DNA of 51,175 bases from Oerskovia douganii (GCF_015142735.1 NZ_JACSPN010000002.1:251503-302677); one strand, 5' to 3'; positions 15,539 through 24,703 are shown, counted from the stretch's first letter. Notes: a model not told the origin generated them from the sequence alone. Numbers and translations: made by a program.

Positions 15539-15578
15539 GTAAGCGAAAGGTCGTCGGTTCGAACCCGACAGGCGGCTC
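15539..15578. repeat. attR, 40-bp direct repeat with attL
   Basis: Identical to 6532-6571 (3' part of tRNA-Thr). It marks the right end of the element. The 5' half of the tRNA is absent here, so this copy is not a tRNA gene. Confidence 0.95.
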
Positions 15579-15586
15579 CGTCCCAG

Positions 15587-15616
15587 CAGGCCAGGTCCTT
15601 CCGTGGACCTGGCCTG
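15587..15616 (+). terminator. original tRNA-Thr terminator displaced to attR
   Basis: A perfect 12-bp stem (15587-15598 with 15605-15616) and six-base loop lie just outside attR. Before integration it would have stood directly behind tRNA-Thr. The hairpin behind attL is a close variant. Confidence 0.55.
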
Positions 15617-15654
15617 TCGGCGTTCGTGGACCCTGCTGCTCGCGGCGCGCCCTC

Positions 15655-16848
15655 CTAGAGGGCGAGCGCGCCGGGCGTCGGGGTCGAGGGCGGGAACGCG
15701 GGCTGCGACTCCACGGCCTGCCACAGGCCGCGACGCAGGGACGCGATCCCTCGGCTGATCGTCCCGGCCAGGACGGCGTCGGGGCCGAGCGTGGAGACCT
15801 CGACCGTCGGTGGCAGCGGGCACAGGTCCGTCAGGACCTGGGTGAACTGGTCGAGGAACAGGTGCGCGTGCTGGGCGTTGGGGCCGCCGAGCACCAGGAC
15901 CGCAGGGTCGACCGCGAGGACCATGACGGCCGACCCGACCGCGAGCGTGCGGCCGAAGTCGGCGACCGCGGCCATGGCCTGTGGATCTCCTGCGTCGGCT
16001 CGCGCGAAGATCTCCTGGCGGGTCGGCCGAGGGGCCGGGAGGTCCGGAGCGCCGTAGAGCTCGTGCTCCAGCTCGCGCCACCGCACCGCGGGAAGCTCGC
16101 CGACGAGACCCGCCCCGCCGCGATGTCCGCGATGGAGCTCCCCGTGCGCGACGATCGCCGCGCCGGTGCGCACGCCGCTGAGGATGTAGACGAAGTCCTC
16201 GACGTCCTTGGCGGCGCCGTGCGCCATCTCGGCGAGCGCGCCGAGGGCGCTGTCGCCCTCGACGAAGACGGGGGCAGCGGTGACGTCGTCGAACGCTCTG
16301 GCGACGTCCGTGCCCACCCAGCCCGGCATGCCCTGACCACCGAAGTGGATCACCTTGCCGTCGTCGATGACGCCAGGGGTCCCGACGGTGACGGCCCACA
16401 GGGCGTCGGAGCTGACGCCGGCCTCGGCGAGGGCGGCCGTCAGCGCCTCCGCTGCGGCCTGCAGACGATCATCGGCGGGGGTGTCCTCGTCGGCGGGCAG
16501 GTGGACGGTCGCGAGGCGTTCGCCGTCGATGCGGGCGATCGCCCCCGAGACGTGGTGGGCGCCGATGTCCACACCGGCGAGGTATCCGCCCTCGGGGGCC
16601 AGGGAGTAGAAGGCCGCAGGTCGGCCGACGGTCCCGGCCCGGTCGCTGCGGGGGCCGCCGGCGCGCACCCATCCGGCGGCGAGGAGGTCGGCCAGGACGG
16701 CCTCGGCTGCGGTGCGCGACAGGCTCGTCGCGCGCGCCAGCTCGGCGACGGTCGCGGGCGTGTCCCAGATCTGCTCGAGGACGGCCATCGAGTTGCGTCG
16801 TCGCAGGTAGGAACGGTCGCCGGTGCGGGCTGAGGATGCGGTGTCCAT
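15655..16848 (-). CDS. ROK-family transcriptional regulator
   Basis: A 397-residue sugar-responsive repressor. The N-terminal winged helix (VAELARATSLSRTAAEAVLADLLAAGWV) is followed by a ROK domain with the ATPase-fold start LAGVDIGAHHVSGAI (about residue 90) and VTVGTPGVIDDG. The usual zinc motif of ROK proteins (CxCGxxGC) is missing: the region reads HRGHRGGAGLVGELP with no cysteines, so zinc binding is probably lost, as in some other ROK repressors. It is divergent from the sugar ABC operon and probably represses it until a galactoside or its product binds. Confidence 0.88.
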   Translation of the reverse strand: MDTASSARTGDRSYLRRRNSMAVLEQIWDTPATVAELARATSLSRTAAEAVLADLLAAGWVRAGGPRSDRAGTVGRPAAFYSLAPEGGYLAGVDIGAHHVSGAIARIDGERLATVHLPADEDTPADDRLQAAAEALTAALAEAGVSSDALWAVTVGTPGVIDDGKVIHFGGQGMPGWVGTDVARAFDDVTAAPVFVEGDSALGALAEMAHGAAKDVEDFVYILSGVRTGAAIVAHGELHRGHRGGAGLVGELPAVRWRELEHELYGAPDLPAPRPTRQEIFARADAGDPQAMAAVADFGRTLAVGSAVMVLAVDPAVLVLGGPNAQHAHLFLDQFTQVLTDLCPLPPTVEVSTLGPDAVLAGTISRGIASLRRGLWQAVESQPAFPPSTPTPGALAL

Positions 16849-16885
16849 GGCAGTTGACAGGCTACTGCATCGGCATTACATTTCC

Positions 16886-16903
16886 AACTTGCATAAATAA
16901 GTT
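16886..16903. promoter_or_regulatory. candidate ROK operator
   Basis: An inverted repeat with arms AACTT and AAGTT separated by eight bases lies in an unusually AT-rich stretch (16875-16910) of the 79-bp divergent gap. Position and composition suit an operator overlapping the promoter of the transport operon. Confidence 0.45.
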
Positions 16904-16927
16904 CCTTCTCCTGATGGGCTGGCTTCG

Positions 16928-17881
16928 ATGACGAACACCACCGTGACGGTGCGCCCGCCGGACGCCCGGCGCGCCCCCGAGCGCCGCGACCGACCCCCGG
17001 GTCGTCGGCGCCGGCGCAGCTCCGACGGCCCGACAGCCGCGCTGTACCTGCTACCGGCCGTGGTCGGCTTCGTGGTCTTCTATGCCTGGCCGATGATCCG
17101 AGGGGTCGGCATCAGCCTCACCGACTGGAACCTGCTCACCGAGGCCAGGTGGGTCGGCCTGGACAACTACGCCGACCTCTTCCAGGACCCGCTCTTCTGG
17201 AACGCGCTGCGCGTCACCGCCGTCTACGTGGTCGTGAACATCACGACCCAGATGGCCCTGGGGCTCACGATCGCGCTCCTGATGCAGCGGCTGAGCATCG
17301 GGCTCGCGGCACGCAGCGCGATCCTGCTCCCCTGGCTGATCCCGAACGTCACGATCGCGATCGTGACGCTGTTCATGCTCGACCCCAACGTCGGGTTCGT
17401 GAACCACGTCCTGGAGTTCGTCGGTGCCCGCACGCAGAGCTTCTACGGCAGCTCGGACCTGGCGATCGTCACCGTCGCGCTGGTCAACACCTGGCGCAAC
17501 ATGGGCTACACGGCCCTGCTGTTCTACGCGGGGATCCAGACGATCTCGCCGTCCGTCTACGAGGCCGCCGCCCTCGACGGGGCCTCGTACCTGCGGACCT
17601 TCCGGTCCGTCACGCTGCCGCTGCTGCGGCCCATCACCGCGCTGGTCCTCGTGGTGTCGATGATCGGCTCGTTCCAGATCTTCGACACCGTCGCGGTCGC
17701 GACCTCCGGCGGCCCGGGCAACTCCACCCGCGTCATCTACTACTACATCTACCAGAAGGCGTTCGAGCAGTTCGACATGGGCTACGGGGCCGCGATGGCC
17801 GTGGTGCTCTTCGCGATCATCTTCACCTTCAGCCTCGTGCAGCTCCGAGCTCTGCGCGCGACGGAATCGGACGGTAACTGA
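16928..17881 (+). CDS. sugar ABC transporter permease (MalF type)
   Basis: Inner-membrane subunit of a CUT1-family carbohydrate importer, 317 residues. A basic, disordered N-terminus precedes about six membrane helices (first ALYLLPAVVGFVVFYAWPMI). The coupling motif that docks the ATPase is seen as YEAAALDGASYLRTFRSVTLPLL (about residue 210). It overlaps the second permease by one base (TGATG), so the two are co-translated. No ATPase gene is nearby; actinobacterial CUT1 systems commonly share an MsiK-type ATPase encoded elsewhere. Confidence 0.92.
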   Translation: MTNTTVTVRPPDARRAPERRDRPPGRRRRRSSDGPTAALYLLPAVVGFVVFYAWPMIRGVGISLTDWNLLTEARWVGLDNYADLFQDPLFWNALRVTAVYVVVNITTQMALGLTIALLMQRLSIGLAARSAILLPWLIPNVTIAIVTLFMLDPNVGFVNHVLEFVGARTQSFYGSSDLAIVTVALVNTWRNMGYTALLFYAGIQTISPSVYEAAALDGASYLRTFRSVTLPLLRPITALVLVVSMIGSFQIFDTVAVATSGGPGNSTRVIYYYIYQKAFEQFDMGYGAAMAVVLFAIIFTFSLVQLRALRATESDGN

Positions 17882-18813
17882 TGTCCTCCTCGACCCCACC
17901 TGCCGCCCACGGAACCCTCGTGAGGCGTCGACCGCGCAGACGGCCCACCCCGAGCACGGCGCTGTCGTGGACGGCGCTGATCGTCCTCCTGGTCATCACC
18001 GTCTTCCCGTTCCTGTGGATGCTGCGGACGGCCTTCACGGCGAACAGCGACATCTTCTCCGGCAGCATGTCCCTGGTCCCACCCGATCCCACCGCGATCA
18101 ACTTCAGCCGGGTGCTGGGGCTCGCCACGCCCGAGGAGGCCGCGGCCGCGGGCGGCAGCGGGCAGAACGTCGACTTCTTCCTCTACCTGCGCAACTCGCT
18201 GGTCTTCACCGGGGTCGTCGTGACCTGCCAGGTGGGCTTCAGCGCGCTGGCGGCGTACGCGTTCTCCCGGCTGCGGTTCACGGGGCGGGACGTGATCTTC
18301 ACGGTCTTCCTCGCCGGGATGATGGTCCCGCCCATCTTCGCCGTGCTGCCGAACTTCGTCCTCATGCGGAACCTCGGGTGGATCGACACGTTCGCGGGCC
18401 TGGTTGCGCCGTACCTGCTGATGACACCGTTCGCCATCTTCTTCCTGCGCCAGTTCTTCCTCGGCATCCCCCGGGAGATCGAGGAGGCGGCGCTGCTGGA
18501 CGGCGCCGGAAGGTTCCGGGTGCTGACGCGGATCATCCTGCCGATGGCGTCCGGACCGATGGCGACGCTGGCGATCATCCAGGCCGTCACGGCCTGGAAC
18601 GAGTACCTGTGGCCGCAGCTCGTGGGGCGGGACCCGAGCGTGCGGCTCCTCAACGTCGCGGTCGCGACGTTCGCCCAGTCCTCGCCCTCGACGTCGCCGG
18701 ACTGGTCCGGTCTGATGGCTGCCGCCTCCCTGCAGGTCGTCCCGATGCTCCTGCTCCTGATCGTCTTCGGTCGCAAGATCGTCGACTCGCTGGGCTTCTC
18801 CGGCGTCAAGTAG
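17881..18813 (+). CDS. sugar ABC transporter permease (MalG type)
   Basis: Second membrane subunit of the CUT1 importer, 310 residues, with about six helices (first TALIVLLVITVFPFLWMLRTAF) and the docking motif IEEAALLDGAGRFRVLTRIILP (about residue 200). The ATG overlaps the stop of the first permease. The binding-protein gene follows after 55 bases. Confidence 0.92.
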   Translation: MSSSTPPAAHGTLVRRRPRRRPTPSTALSWTALIVLLVITVFPFLWMLRTAFTANSDIFSGSMSLVPPDPTAINFSRVLGLATPEEAAAAGGSGQNVDFFLYLRNSLVFTGVVVTCQVGFSALAAYAFSRLRFTGRDVIFTVFLAGMMVPPIFAVLPNFVLMRNLGWIDTFAGLVAPYLLMTPFAIFFLRQFFLGIPREIEEAALLDGAGRFRVLTRIILPMASGPMATLAIIQAVTAWNEYLWPQLVGRDPSVRLLNVAVATFAQSSPSTSPDWSGLMAAASLQVVPMLLLLIVFGRKIVDSLGFSGVK

Positions 18814-18868
18814 TCGCCACCCCCACCGGTCCCGCGCCTGAGCAGGCCGTCACCTGAAAGGCACTCCC

Positions 18869-20209
18869 ATGAACACTCGGCATCTGCGCACAGTGGCGCT
18901 GATCGCTGCGTCGACCATCGCCCTCGGGGCCTGCTCCGCGGGATCCGGCAGCGGCGGCGGGGACGGCGGCGACGTCACCCTGACGTACTCGCTGTGGGAC
19001 CCGAACCAGCTCCCCGCCTACCAGCAGTGCACCGACGCCTTCACCGCGGCGTCGGGCATCGAGGTCGAGATCAACCAGCAGGGCTGGGACGACTACTGGA
19101 AGACGATCACCACCGGCATCGTCTCGGGGACCGCGCCCGACGTGATCACCGACCACGTCCAGTACTACCCGGAGCTCGCGGCGAACGGGCAGCTCCTCGA
19201 CCTGCAGCCCTACGTCGAGAAGGACGGGATCGACCTCGACCGGTACACCGCGGGGCTCGCGGACCTGTGGGTCAAGGACGGCGCCCGGTACGGGCTGCCG
19301 CAGGACTGGGACACGATCGGCCTCGTCTACAACACCGCCGACCTCCAGGAGGCGGGGGTCGACCCCGCGGCGCTGGACGAGCTGACGTGGAACCCGACCG
19401 ACGGCGGGACCTTCGCCAGCCTCATCGCGCGGCTCACGATCGACAAGAACGGCGTGCGCGGCGACGAGCCCGGCTTCGACAAGGACGCCGTCCAGACCTA
19501 CGGGTGGGGTCTGGAGACCGGCGGAGGCGTCGTCGGGCAGACGCAGTGGTCGTGGAGCGCGCTCTCCACGGGCTTCGAGTACCTCGACGAGAACCCGTTC
19601 GGCACCGAGTACCAGCTCGACGACCCGCGGCTCGCCGAGACGTTGACCTGGTGGCAGCAGCAGATCGAGGCGGGCTACATGGTCCCGTTCGAGAACGCCG
19701 GCCAGCTCGGGCTGGAGCCGCAGCTCCTGCAGAACAAGGCGGCGATGATCTCCGACGGGTCCTGGCGCATCGGCACGTGGGCAGGTGCGAGCGAGCAGGA
19801 CTTCGCGTTCGCGCCGCTGCCCGTCGGGCCTGAGGGGCGCAAGACCAACGGCCTCGCGCCGTCGATCATCGCGGGGACCGAGCACCCCGACGAGGCCTGG
19901 GAGCTCGTCAAGTTCATCGGCTCGTCCGAGTGCCAGGACCTCGTGGCCGAGACCGGGGTCGTCTTCCCCGCCATCACCGAGGCGGCCCAGCGGTCCGCAG
20001 AGGTCCGGGCGGAGCAGGGCGTCGACGTCTCGGCGTTCCTGGACCAGGCCCAGGACCCCGACGGCGTCGCGTACTACCCCATCACGCTGCACGCCAACGA
20101 GATCCAGTCCGAGGCGCAGGCCGTCATCGACGACATCCAGCAGCGCAAGGTCGACCCCGCCACCGCGCTGGCGACCCTGAACGGCCGCATCAACAACCTG
20201 TTCGACTAG
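18869..20209 (+). CDS. sugar-binding lipoprotein of ABC importer
   Basis: Extracellular solute-binding protein family 1, 446 residues. A type II signal peptide ends in the lipobox LGACSAGS (Cys at about residue 22), so it is lipid-anchored. The family pattern follows: LTYSLWDPNQLPAYQQCTDAF, INQQGWDDYW, the TAPDVITDH hinge and YGLPQDWDTIGLVYN. AAAGG precedes the ATG. With a GH36 enzyme next in the operon, the ligand is probably an alpha-galactoside such as melibiose or raffinose; this is inferred from context. Confidence 0.92.
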   Translation: MNTRHLRTVALIAASTIALGACSAGSGSGGGDGGDVTLTYSLWDPNQLPAYQQCTDAFTAASGIEVEINQQGWDDYWKTITTGIVSGTAPDVITDHVQYYPELAANGQLLDLQPYVEKDGIDLDRYTAGLADLWVKDGARYGLPQDWDTIGLVYNTADLQEAGVDPAALDELTWNPTDGGTFASLIARLTIDKNGVRGDEPGFDKDAVQTYGWGLETGGGVVGQTQWSWSALSTGFEYLDENPFGTEYQLDDPRLAETLTWWQQQIEAGYMVPFENAGQLGLEPQLLQNKAAMISDGSWRIGTWAGASEQDFAFAPLPVGPEGRKTNGLAPSIIAGTEHPDEAWELVKFIGSSECQDLVAETGVVFPAITEAAQRSAEVRAEQGVDVSAFLDQAQDPDGVAYYPITLHANEIQSEAQAVIDDIQQRKVDPATALATLNGRINNLFD

Positions 20210-20280
20210 CCGCACCACGCGGGTGGTGCCGTGGTCGACACCGCGGCACCACCCGCATCCCAGACCGGAGACCGACGACC

Positions 20281-21789
20281 GTGACGCACACCCACACGAT
20301 CCACACCGCTGACGGCCCCCTCACCGTCCGCTCGAGCAGCCGACCGGAGGAGAGCGCCGGCGGGTTCCTGCTGCGCGGGGCGAACCTCAGCATCGAGCAC
20401 CCCTTCGGGGCCACGAGCTTCTACCGCAACGGCTGGAACTCCTGGTCGCCCACCGGGTGGCGATCCTTGTCCGACGAGCCTCTGCGCATCTACGACAACC
20501 CCGAGCGGCTCCTGACCGCGGACGACGCCGCGGTCGACGACCCCACCCGCCACCAGGGGAGCGTCCTCGGGGCCCTCGACGCGGGCGCGGGGCAGGTCCT
20601 GCTCCTGGGCGCGCTCGACCTGGGGACGTCGCTCGTCGGCGCCGACGACGGACGCATGTGGGGGACGGGCGAGTCCACGGGGACCGAGTGGTACCTCGCG
20701 ATCGGCGACGAGGCCGTCGTGTTCGCGCAGTACGCGGGGCTGGTCGCGTCCCGGCTGGGGCGCGCGACGGGCTCCGTCGGTCCGGTGTGGTCGTCCTGGT
20801 ACTCGTTCTTCGAGAACATCGACGAGGTCTCCCTGGGGGAGGCGATCGACGACCTCGCGGGGTACCCGTTCGACGTCGTCCAGGTCGACGACGGGTGGGA
20901 GAAGGTCGTCGGCGACTGGACGGAGGGGCCGGGGTTCCCGTCCGGGCTGGAGCGGCTCGTCGCGCGCATCACCGGCGTCGGTGCCCGTCCGGGCCTGTGG
21001 CTGGCCCCGTTCATCTGCCTGCCGCAGTCCGACACGGCCCGCGACCACCCCGAGTGGCTCGTGCAGGACGCCGACGGTGGGCCGCTGGTCGCCGGGTACA
21101 ACTGGGGCACGCACTACTACGCCCTGGACACGACCCGGCCCGACGTCCAGGACCACCTGCGGGCGCTCTTCACCCGTCTGACCGGGATGGGCTTCGCCTA
21201 CTTCAAGCTCGACTTCATGTACGCCGGCGCGCTCCCCGGTGTCCGCTCGGGCGGCGGCCACCGCGAGGAGGTCTACCGCGCCGCGGTCGAGCTCGTCCGG
21301 GACGCGGTCGGGCCCGACACCTACCTCCTGGGGTGCGGTGTCCCGATGCTGGCCTCCGTGGGGCTCTTCGACGGGGTGCGGGTGGGGCCCGACGTCGCCC
21401 CGTACTGGGACAACACCGAGCGCCGGCGCGACCCCAGCGGCCCCGGCGCGCTCAACAGCCTCGCCAGCTCCGTCGCGCGGACGTGGATGAAGGACTGGTA
21501 CGACGTCGACCCGGACGTCGTGTACTTCCGCTCGCGCCGCACGCTCCTCGACGAGAACGCCGGCCGGGCGCTCGTCGACCTGGCCCTGATCACCGGGTTC
21601 AGGTCCACCTCCGACCCCATCGCCTGGCTCGACGCCGACGAGCGCGAGCGGCTGCGGGACTTCCTCGTGGCGCGGCCACGCATCGAGAGGACCGGGCGGT
21701 TCGCCTACCGGATCGGGGACCGCGAGGTCGACTTCGCCGGGTACCTGAGCGGGGACCGCCGCGAGACGGAGTCCATGGTCGTGAAGTGA
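20281..21789 (+). CDS. alpha-galactosidase-like glycoside hydrolase (GH36 / clan GH-D)
   Basis: Cytoplasmic retaining glycosidase of 502 residues expected to release galactose from imported alpha-galactosides. After a beta-sandwich N-terminal domain, the TIM barrel contains FDVVQVDDGWEK, RPGLWLAPFI, the nucleophile motif YFKLDFMYAGA (about residue 312) and the acid/base region DGVRVGPDVAPYWDN (about 368). It is shorter than the 700-residue GH36 group, closer to compact melibiase forms, so the exact substrate may differ. No signal peptide. The GTG at 20281 starts just before the conserved N-terminus; it lies 71 bases after the binding-protein stop and completes the ROK-controlled operon. Confidence 0.85.
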   Translation: MTHTHTIHTADGPLTVRSSSRPEESAGGFLLRGANLSIEHPFGATSFYRNGWNSWSPTGWRSLSDEPLRIYDNPERLLTADDAAVDDPTRHQGSVLGALDAGAGQVLLLGALDLGTSLVGADDGRMWGTGESTGTEWYLAIGDEAVVFAQYAGLVASRLGRATGSVGPVWSSWYSFFENIDEVSLGEAIDDLAGYPFDVVQVDDGWEKVVGDWTEGPGFPSGLERLVARITGVGARPGLWLAPFICLPQSDTARDHPEWLVQDADGGPLVAGYNWGTHYYALDTTRPDVQDHLRALFTRLTGMGFAYFKLDFMYAGALPGVRSGGGHREEVYRAAVELVRDAVGPDTYLLGCGVPMLASVGLFDGVRVGPDVAPYWDNTERRRDPSGPGALNSLASSVARTWMKDWYDVDPDVVYFRSRRTLLDENAGRALVDLALITGFRSTSDPIAWLDADERERLRDFLVARPRIERTGRFAYRIGDREVDFAGYLSGDRRETESMVVK

Positions 21790-21811
21790 GCGAGCCGGAG
21801 CACCTCCCGTG

Positions 21812-22684
21812 TCAGTCGGTCCCGAGGTCCGACTGCACGGGGGTGAGGGCCGGCGCCTTGGGGACGCGCAGGTCGCCCGAGGACCGGCCACGGAGCCGCC
21901 GCGTCGCCCACGGGTAGACGTGCACGCGCACCCACTCGGCGTTCTGCCGGGCCCGGTCGAGGGCCGGGACGGGCGGGAGGGGAGCCAGCGGGTCGTCCCA
22001 CGTGGCGTCGTCGGGCACCTGCCCCAGGCCCACGAGCGCCGCCTGGGCGACCCGCCGGTGCCCGTCGGGCGTGAGGTGGATGCGGTCCGACGACCACATG
22101 CGCCAGTCGTGCAGGGACGCCATGCCCCACAGGTCCAGGACGTGCGCGCCGTGGCGGCGCGCGATCGACCAGATGTGCGCGTTGTAGACCCCGACGCGCC
22201 CGCGCGTGAGCCCCACGAGCGGCGAGCCGGACGTGTCGAAGCCCGTGCCGAGCAGCACGTCGATGCCCTCGGCGCGCAGCCTCCCGACCGCGTGGTCCAG
22301 GTTGCGGGCGAGGCGGTCGATGTCGGCCGCGGGGCGCAGGATGTCGTTGCCGCCCCCGATGAGGCTCACCAGGTCGGGCTCGAGCGCGAGCGCCGCGGAG
22401 ACCTGCTCGGCGAGGATCGAGCGCAGGAGCCGCCCGCGGATCGCGAGGTTGGCGTACTCGAGCGGGGCCTCGCCCGCGGCCGTGCGGCGGGTCGACAGGT
22501 GCCCGGCCAGGAGGTCGGCCCAGCCGCGCTGGCGGTCGGGGTCGTTCGGGTAGGGGTCCCAGAGCCCTTCCGTGAAGGAGTCGCCGATCGCGACGTAGCT
22601 GCCCCAGCGGGGCGCGTTCTCTTCCGGTGGCGTGTCCGGCTGCGTGTCCGGCTGCGAGGTGGTCACGGGTCCATTGTCCGCCAC
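21812..22684 (-). CDS. SGNH/GDSL-family hydrolase
   Basis: Serine esterase or lipase of 290 residues. The four SGNH blocks are visible: YVAIGDSFTEG (Ser), ANLAIRGR (Gly), LIGGGNDIL (Asn) and SSDRIHLTPDG (Asp-His). There is no signal peptide, and the N-terminal 25 residues are Pro/Gln-rich and disordered, so it is probably cytoplasmic. The substrate cannot be told. A GTG seven codons downstream of the ATG is an alternative start. It converges on the galactosidase gene with a 22-bp gap. Confidence 0.88.
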   Translation of the reverse strand: MADNGPVTTSQPDTQPDTPPEENAPRWGSYVAIGDSFTEGLWDPYPNDPDRQRGWADLLAGHLSTRRTAAGEAPLEYANLAIRGRLLRSILAEQVSAALALEPDLVSLIGGGNDILRPAADIDRLARNLDHAVGRLRAEGIDVLLGTGFDTSGSPLVGLTRGRVGVYNAHIWSIARRHGAHVLDLWGMASLHDWRMWSSDRIHLTPDGHRRVAQAALVGLGQVPDDATWDDPLAPLPPVPALDRARQNAEWVRVHVYPWATRRLRGRSSGDLRVPKAPALTPVQSDLGTD

Positions 22685-22759
22685 CGGGCGCCGTCCGTCC
22701 CGGGAGATTCCTGCCCGACGGCGTCGCGGGGCCCGGGCGGCCGGGTGGCCGCGCGGGGG

Positions 22760-23500
22760 TCAGGCCGTGGGCAGCGTCCAGTCGACGGGCGTCGCTCCCT
22801 GGGCCACGAGGAGCTCGTTGACGCGCGAGAACGGGCGCGACCCGAAGAACCCGCGGCGCGCGGACAGGGGGCTGGGGTGCGCGCTCTCGACGACCGGGGT
22901 CTCGCCCAGCAGGGGCTTGAGCGTCGCGGCGTCGCGGCCCCAGAGGATCGCGACGAGGGGCGCTCCGCGGTCGACGAGCGCGCGGATCGCGGCCTCGGTG
23001 ACGGCCTCCCAGCCCTTGCGGCGGTGCGAGCCCGCGTCGCCCGCGCCGACGGTCAGGACCCTGTTGAGCAGCATGACCCCCTGGTCGCTCCACGCGGACA
23101 GGTCGCCGTGCACGGGGGTGGGCGTGCCGAGGTCGGTCGCCATCTCGGCGTAGATGTTCTGCAGCGAGCGGGGGACGGGACGCACGTGCGGCTGGACGGA
23201 GAAGGACAGTCCCATGGCGTGCCCGGGCGTGGGGTACGGGTCCTGACCGACGATCAGGACGCGCACGTCGGCGAGCGGTCGCTGGAAGGCACGCAGGATG
23301 TCCGACGGCGCCGGCTGGTAGGCGCGTCCGGCCGCGGACTCTGCGCGGAGGAAGTCGCCCACGGCACGGAGCCGGGGCTCGACGGGGGCGAGCGCCTCGG
23401 CCCAGTCGGGGGCCATGATCTCGGCGAGCGGGCGAGGGGTGCTGCCGTCGGGGACCTGCTCGAGGGCACCCGCGGACGGTGGCGTCGCGAAGCTGTTCAC
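22760..23500 (-). CDS. ung: uracil-DNA glycosylase
   Basis: Family 1 UDG that removes uracil from DNA for base-excision repair, 246 residues. Motifs: catalytic water-activating loop [19 protein letters not shown] (about residue 83), LLNRVLTV, and the DNA-intercalation loop [20 protein letters not shown] near residue 215. The GTG start at 23500 is chosen because TACCCT stands exactly six bases upstream (leaderless pattern) and family proteins start near here; longer upstream frame would overlap the divergent DUF3263 promoter. Confidence 0.94.
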   Translation of the reverse strand: MNSFATPPSAGALEQVPDGSTPRPLAEIMAPDWAEALAPVEPRLRAVGDFLRAESAAGRAYQPAPSDILRAFQRPLADVRVLIVGQDPYPTPGHAMGLSFSVQPHVRPVPRSLQNIYAEMATDLGTPTPVHGDLSAWSDQGVMLLNRVLTVGAGDAGSHRRKGWEAVTEAAIRALVDRGAPLVAILWGRDAATLKPLLGETPVVESAHPSPLSARRGFFGSRPFSRVNELLVAQGATPVDWTLPTA

Positions 23501-23618
23501 GCCGTGAGGGTACGCGACCGGGTGAATGACACGGGTGTGGTTCGCGCGTAGGCTGGAGCGGTCCAGGTCCTGGCCCCGTCGAGGGGCCGGACGCGTCCGA
23601 CGAGTGAGGAACCTGCCC

Positions 23619-23939
23619 ATGAGCGAAGCGTTCGCCGCGACCGAGCCCCTCGTCGCGCCCGCCGGGACGGACGAGGCGTCGGCCACGGGACCGGGTCTCT
23701 CGACCCGGGACCAGGAGATCCTGGCCTTCGAGCGGCAGTGGTGGAAGTACGCCGGGGCCAAGGAGCAGGCGGTCCGTGAGCTCTTCGACATGACGGCGAC
23801 CCGCTACTACCAGGCGCTCAACACCCTCATCGACTCCCCGGCCGCGCTCGCGCACGACCCGATGCTCGTCAAGCGCCTGCGCCGCATGCGGTCCACCCGG
23901 CAGCGTGCGCGGTCCGCCCGCCGCCTCGGCGACATTTAG
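23619..23939 (+). CDS. DUF3263 protein
   Basis: A 106-residue actinobacterial protein of unknown function. The conserved core is [51 protein letters not shown], a helix-turn-helix-like fold reminiscent of sigma-region 4, followed by an Arg-rich tail. It may bind DNA. GAGGA lies seven bases before the ATG and TAGGCT at about 23549 may be the -10. It is followed 31 bases later by the LytR_C gene, an arrangement often seen in Actinobacteria. Confidence 0.85.
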   Translation: MSEAFAATEPLVAPAGTDEASATGPGLSTRDQEILAFERQWWKYAGAKEQAVRELFDMTATRYYQALNTLIDSPAALAHDPMLVKRLRRMRSTRQRARSARRLGDI

Positions 23940-23970
23940 TCGCTGAGCCAAGTCGGGCTAACCTGTCGCC

Positions 23971-24645
23971 GTGAGCAAGAGCGATTACCCCTACGCGCCT
24001 GACGAGTTCGACGTCCCCGCGCCCGAGGGCGCGCCCGTGGGGGTCTATCGCGCTCCGCGCAGCGGCTGGAGCAAGACCTGGCCCTTCCTCCTCGTCGCGG
24101 TGATCTTCGCGGGTCTCGCGATCGGTGGGGTCGCGGCGATCTCGGGCGGGTTCGCCGGGACGCCGTCGGCAGGACCCAAGGAGCCTGCGGTCGAGACGCC
24201 GGCCGGGACGGACGCCGAGGAACCGCCTGCCGACGAGGGCGCGGCCGAGGAGCCGCCCGCGGACGGCGGGACGGCCGAGGAGCCCCCGGCGGACGACGGG
24301 ACGGCGGAGGAGCCGGTCGCGCCAGCCGTCGACGTCGCGACCCTCCTGGCCGCCGCGGACAAGGCAGCGTTCGTCCGTGTCATGAACGACGACGGCCCCG
24401 AGGGCGAGTCCCGTGTCGGCAAGGCCGCGCTGGACGCCCAGGGGTTCACGGGCGTCGAGTTCGAGGCGTACCCCGGCGACTCGGGTGTCACGGCGAACTC
24501 CATCTGGTACGTCGAGAACCGCCGGGAGACGGCGCTCGCGGTCGCCGCCGTGCTCGGCATCCCCGCCGAGCAGGTCACGCAGCAGACTCTTCGCGAGGGC
24601 GACGTCATGGTCATCGTCAAGGAGAAGCTGACTCCGGCGTCCTGA
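23971..24645 (+). CDS. LytR_C-domain membrane protein
   Basis: A 224-residue single-pass protein: short cytoplasmic tail, membrane helix (about residues 35-58, WPFLLVAVIFAGLAIGGVAAI), an acidic linker with three EEPPAD-type repeats (about 75-115) and a C-terminal LytR_C domain (VRVMNDDGPEGESRVGKAALDAQGF to DVMVIVKEKL). The LytR-CpsA-Psr catalytic domain is absent. The domain lies outside the membrane and may act at the cell wall. The GTG start is fixed by TAACCT exactly six bases upstream. Confidence 0.85.
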   Translation: MSKSDYPYAPDEFDVPAPEGAPVGVYRAPRSGWSKTWPFLLVAVIFAGLAIGGVAAISGGFAGTPSAGPKEPAVETPAGTDAEEPPADEGAAEEPPADGGTAEEPPADDGTAEEPVAPAVDVATLLAAADKAAFVRVMNDDGPEGESRVGKAALDAQGFTGVEFEAYPGDSGVTANSIWYVENRRETALAVAAVLGIPAEQVTQQTLREGDVMVIVKEKLTPAS

Positions 24646-24703
24646 CGGGCTGCGCCCGACCGGCCGGTTCGTCGGGCGCGCTTTCGGCGCGTGAGCCCTG
24701 CCA

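Larger units (their letters stand above)
6532..15578. mobile_element. integrated capsid-encoding phage satellite / mini-prophage
   Basis: The element is bounded by identical 40-bp repeats, so the excised circle would be 9,007 bp. The left module, read leftward, is repressor then integrase. The rightward module is excisionase, unknown, replication initiator, two small proteins, scaffold, 48-residue ORF and major capsid, with several start-stop overlaps. Past a hairpin terminator come an unknown gene, a non-coding tract, a TM-GAF gene with a small partner, and a second hairpin-dense tract reaching attR. Terminase, portal, protease, tail, lysis and recombination genes are absent, so it cannot be an autonomous tailed phage. 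The gene content resembles phiRv1/phiRv2-scale prophage-like elements; satellite status is inferred. Confidence 0.9.

Noticed and set aside
15539-15578. Second tRNA-Thr gene
   Set aside because: Only the 3' 40 bases are present; the acceptor 5' strand and D-arm are missing, so it is attR.
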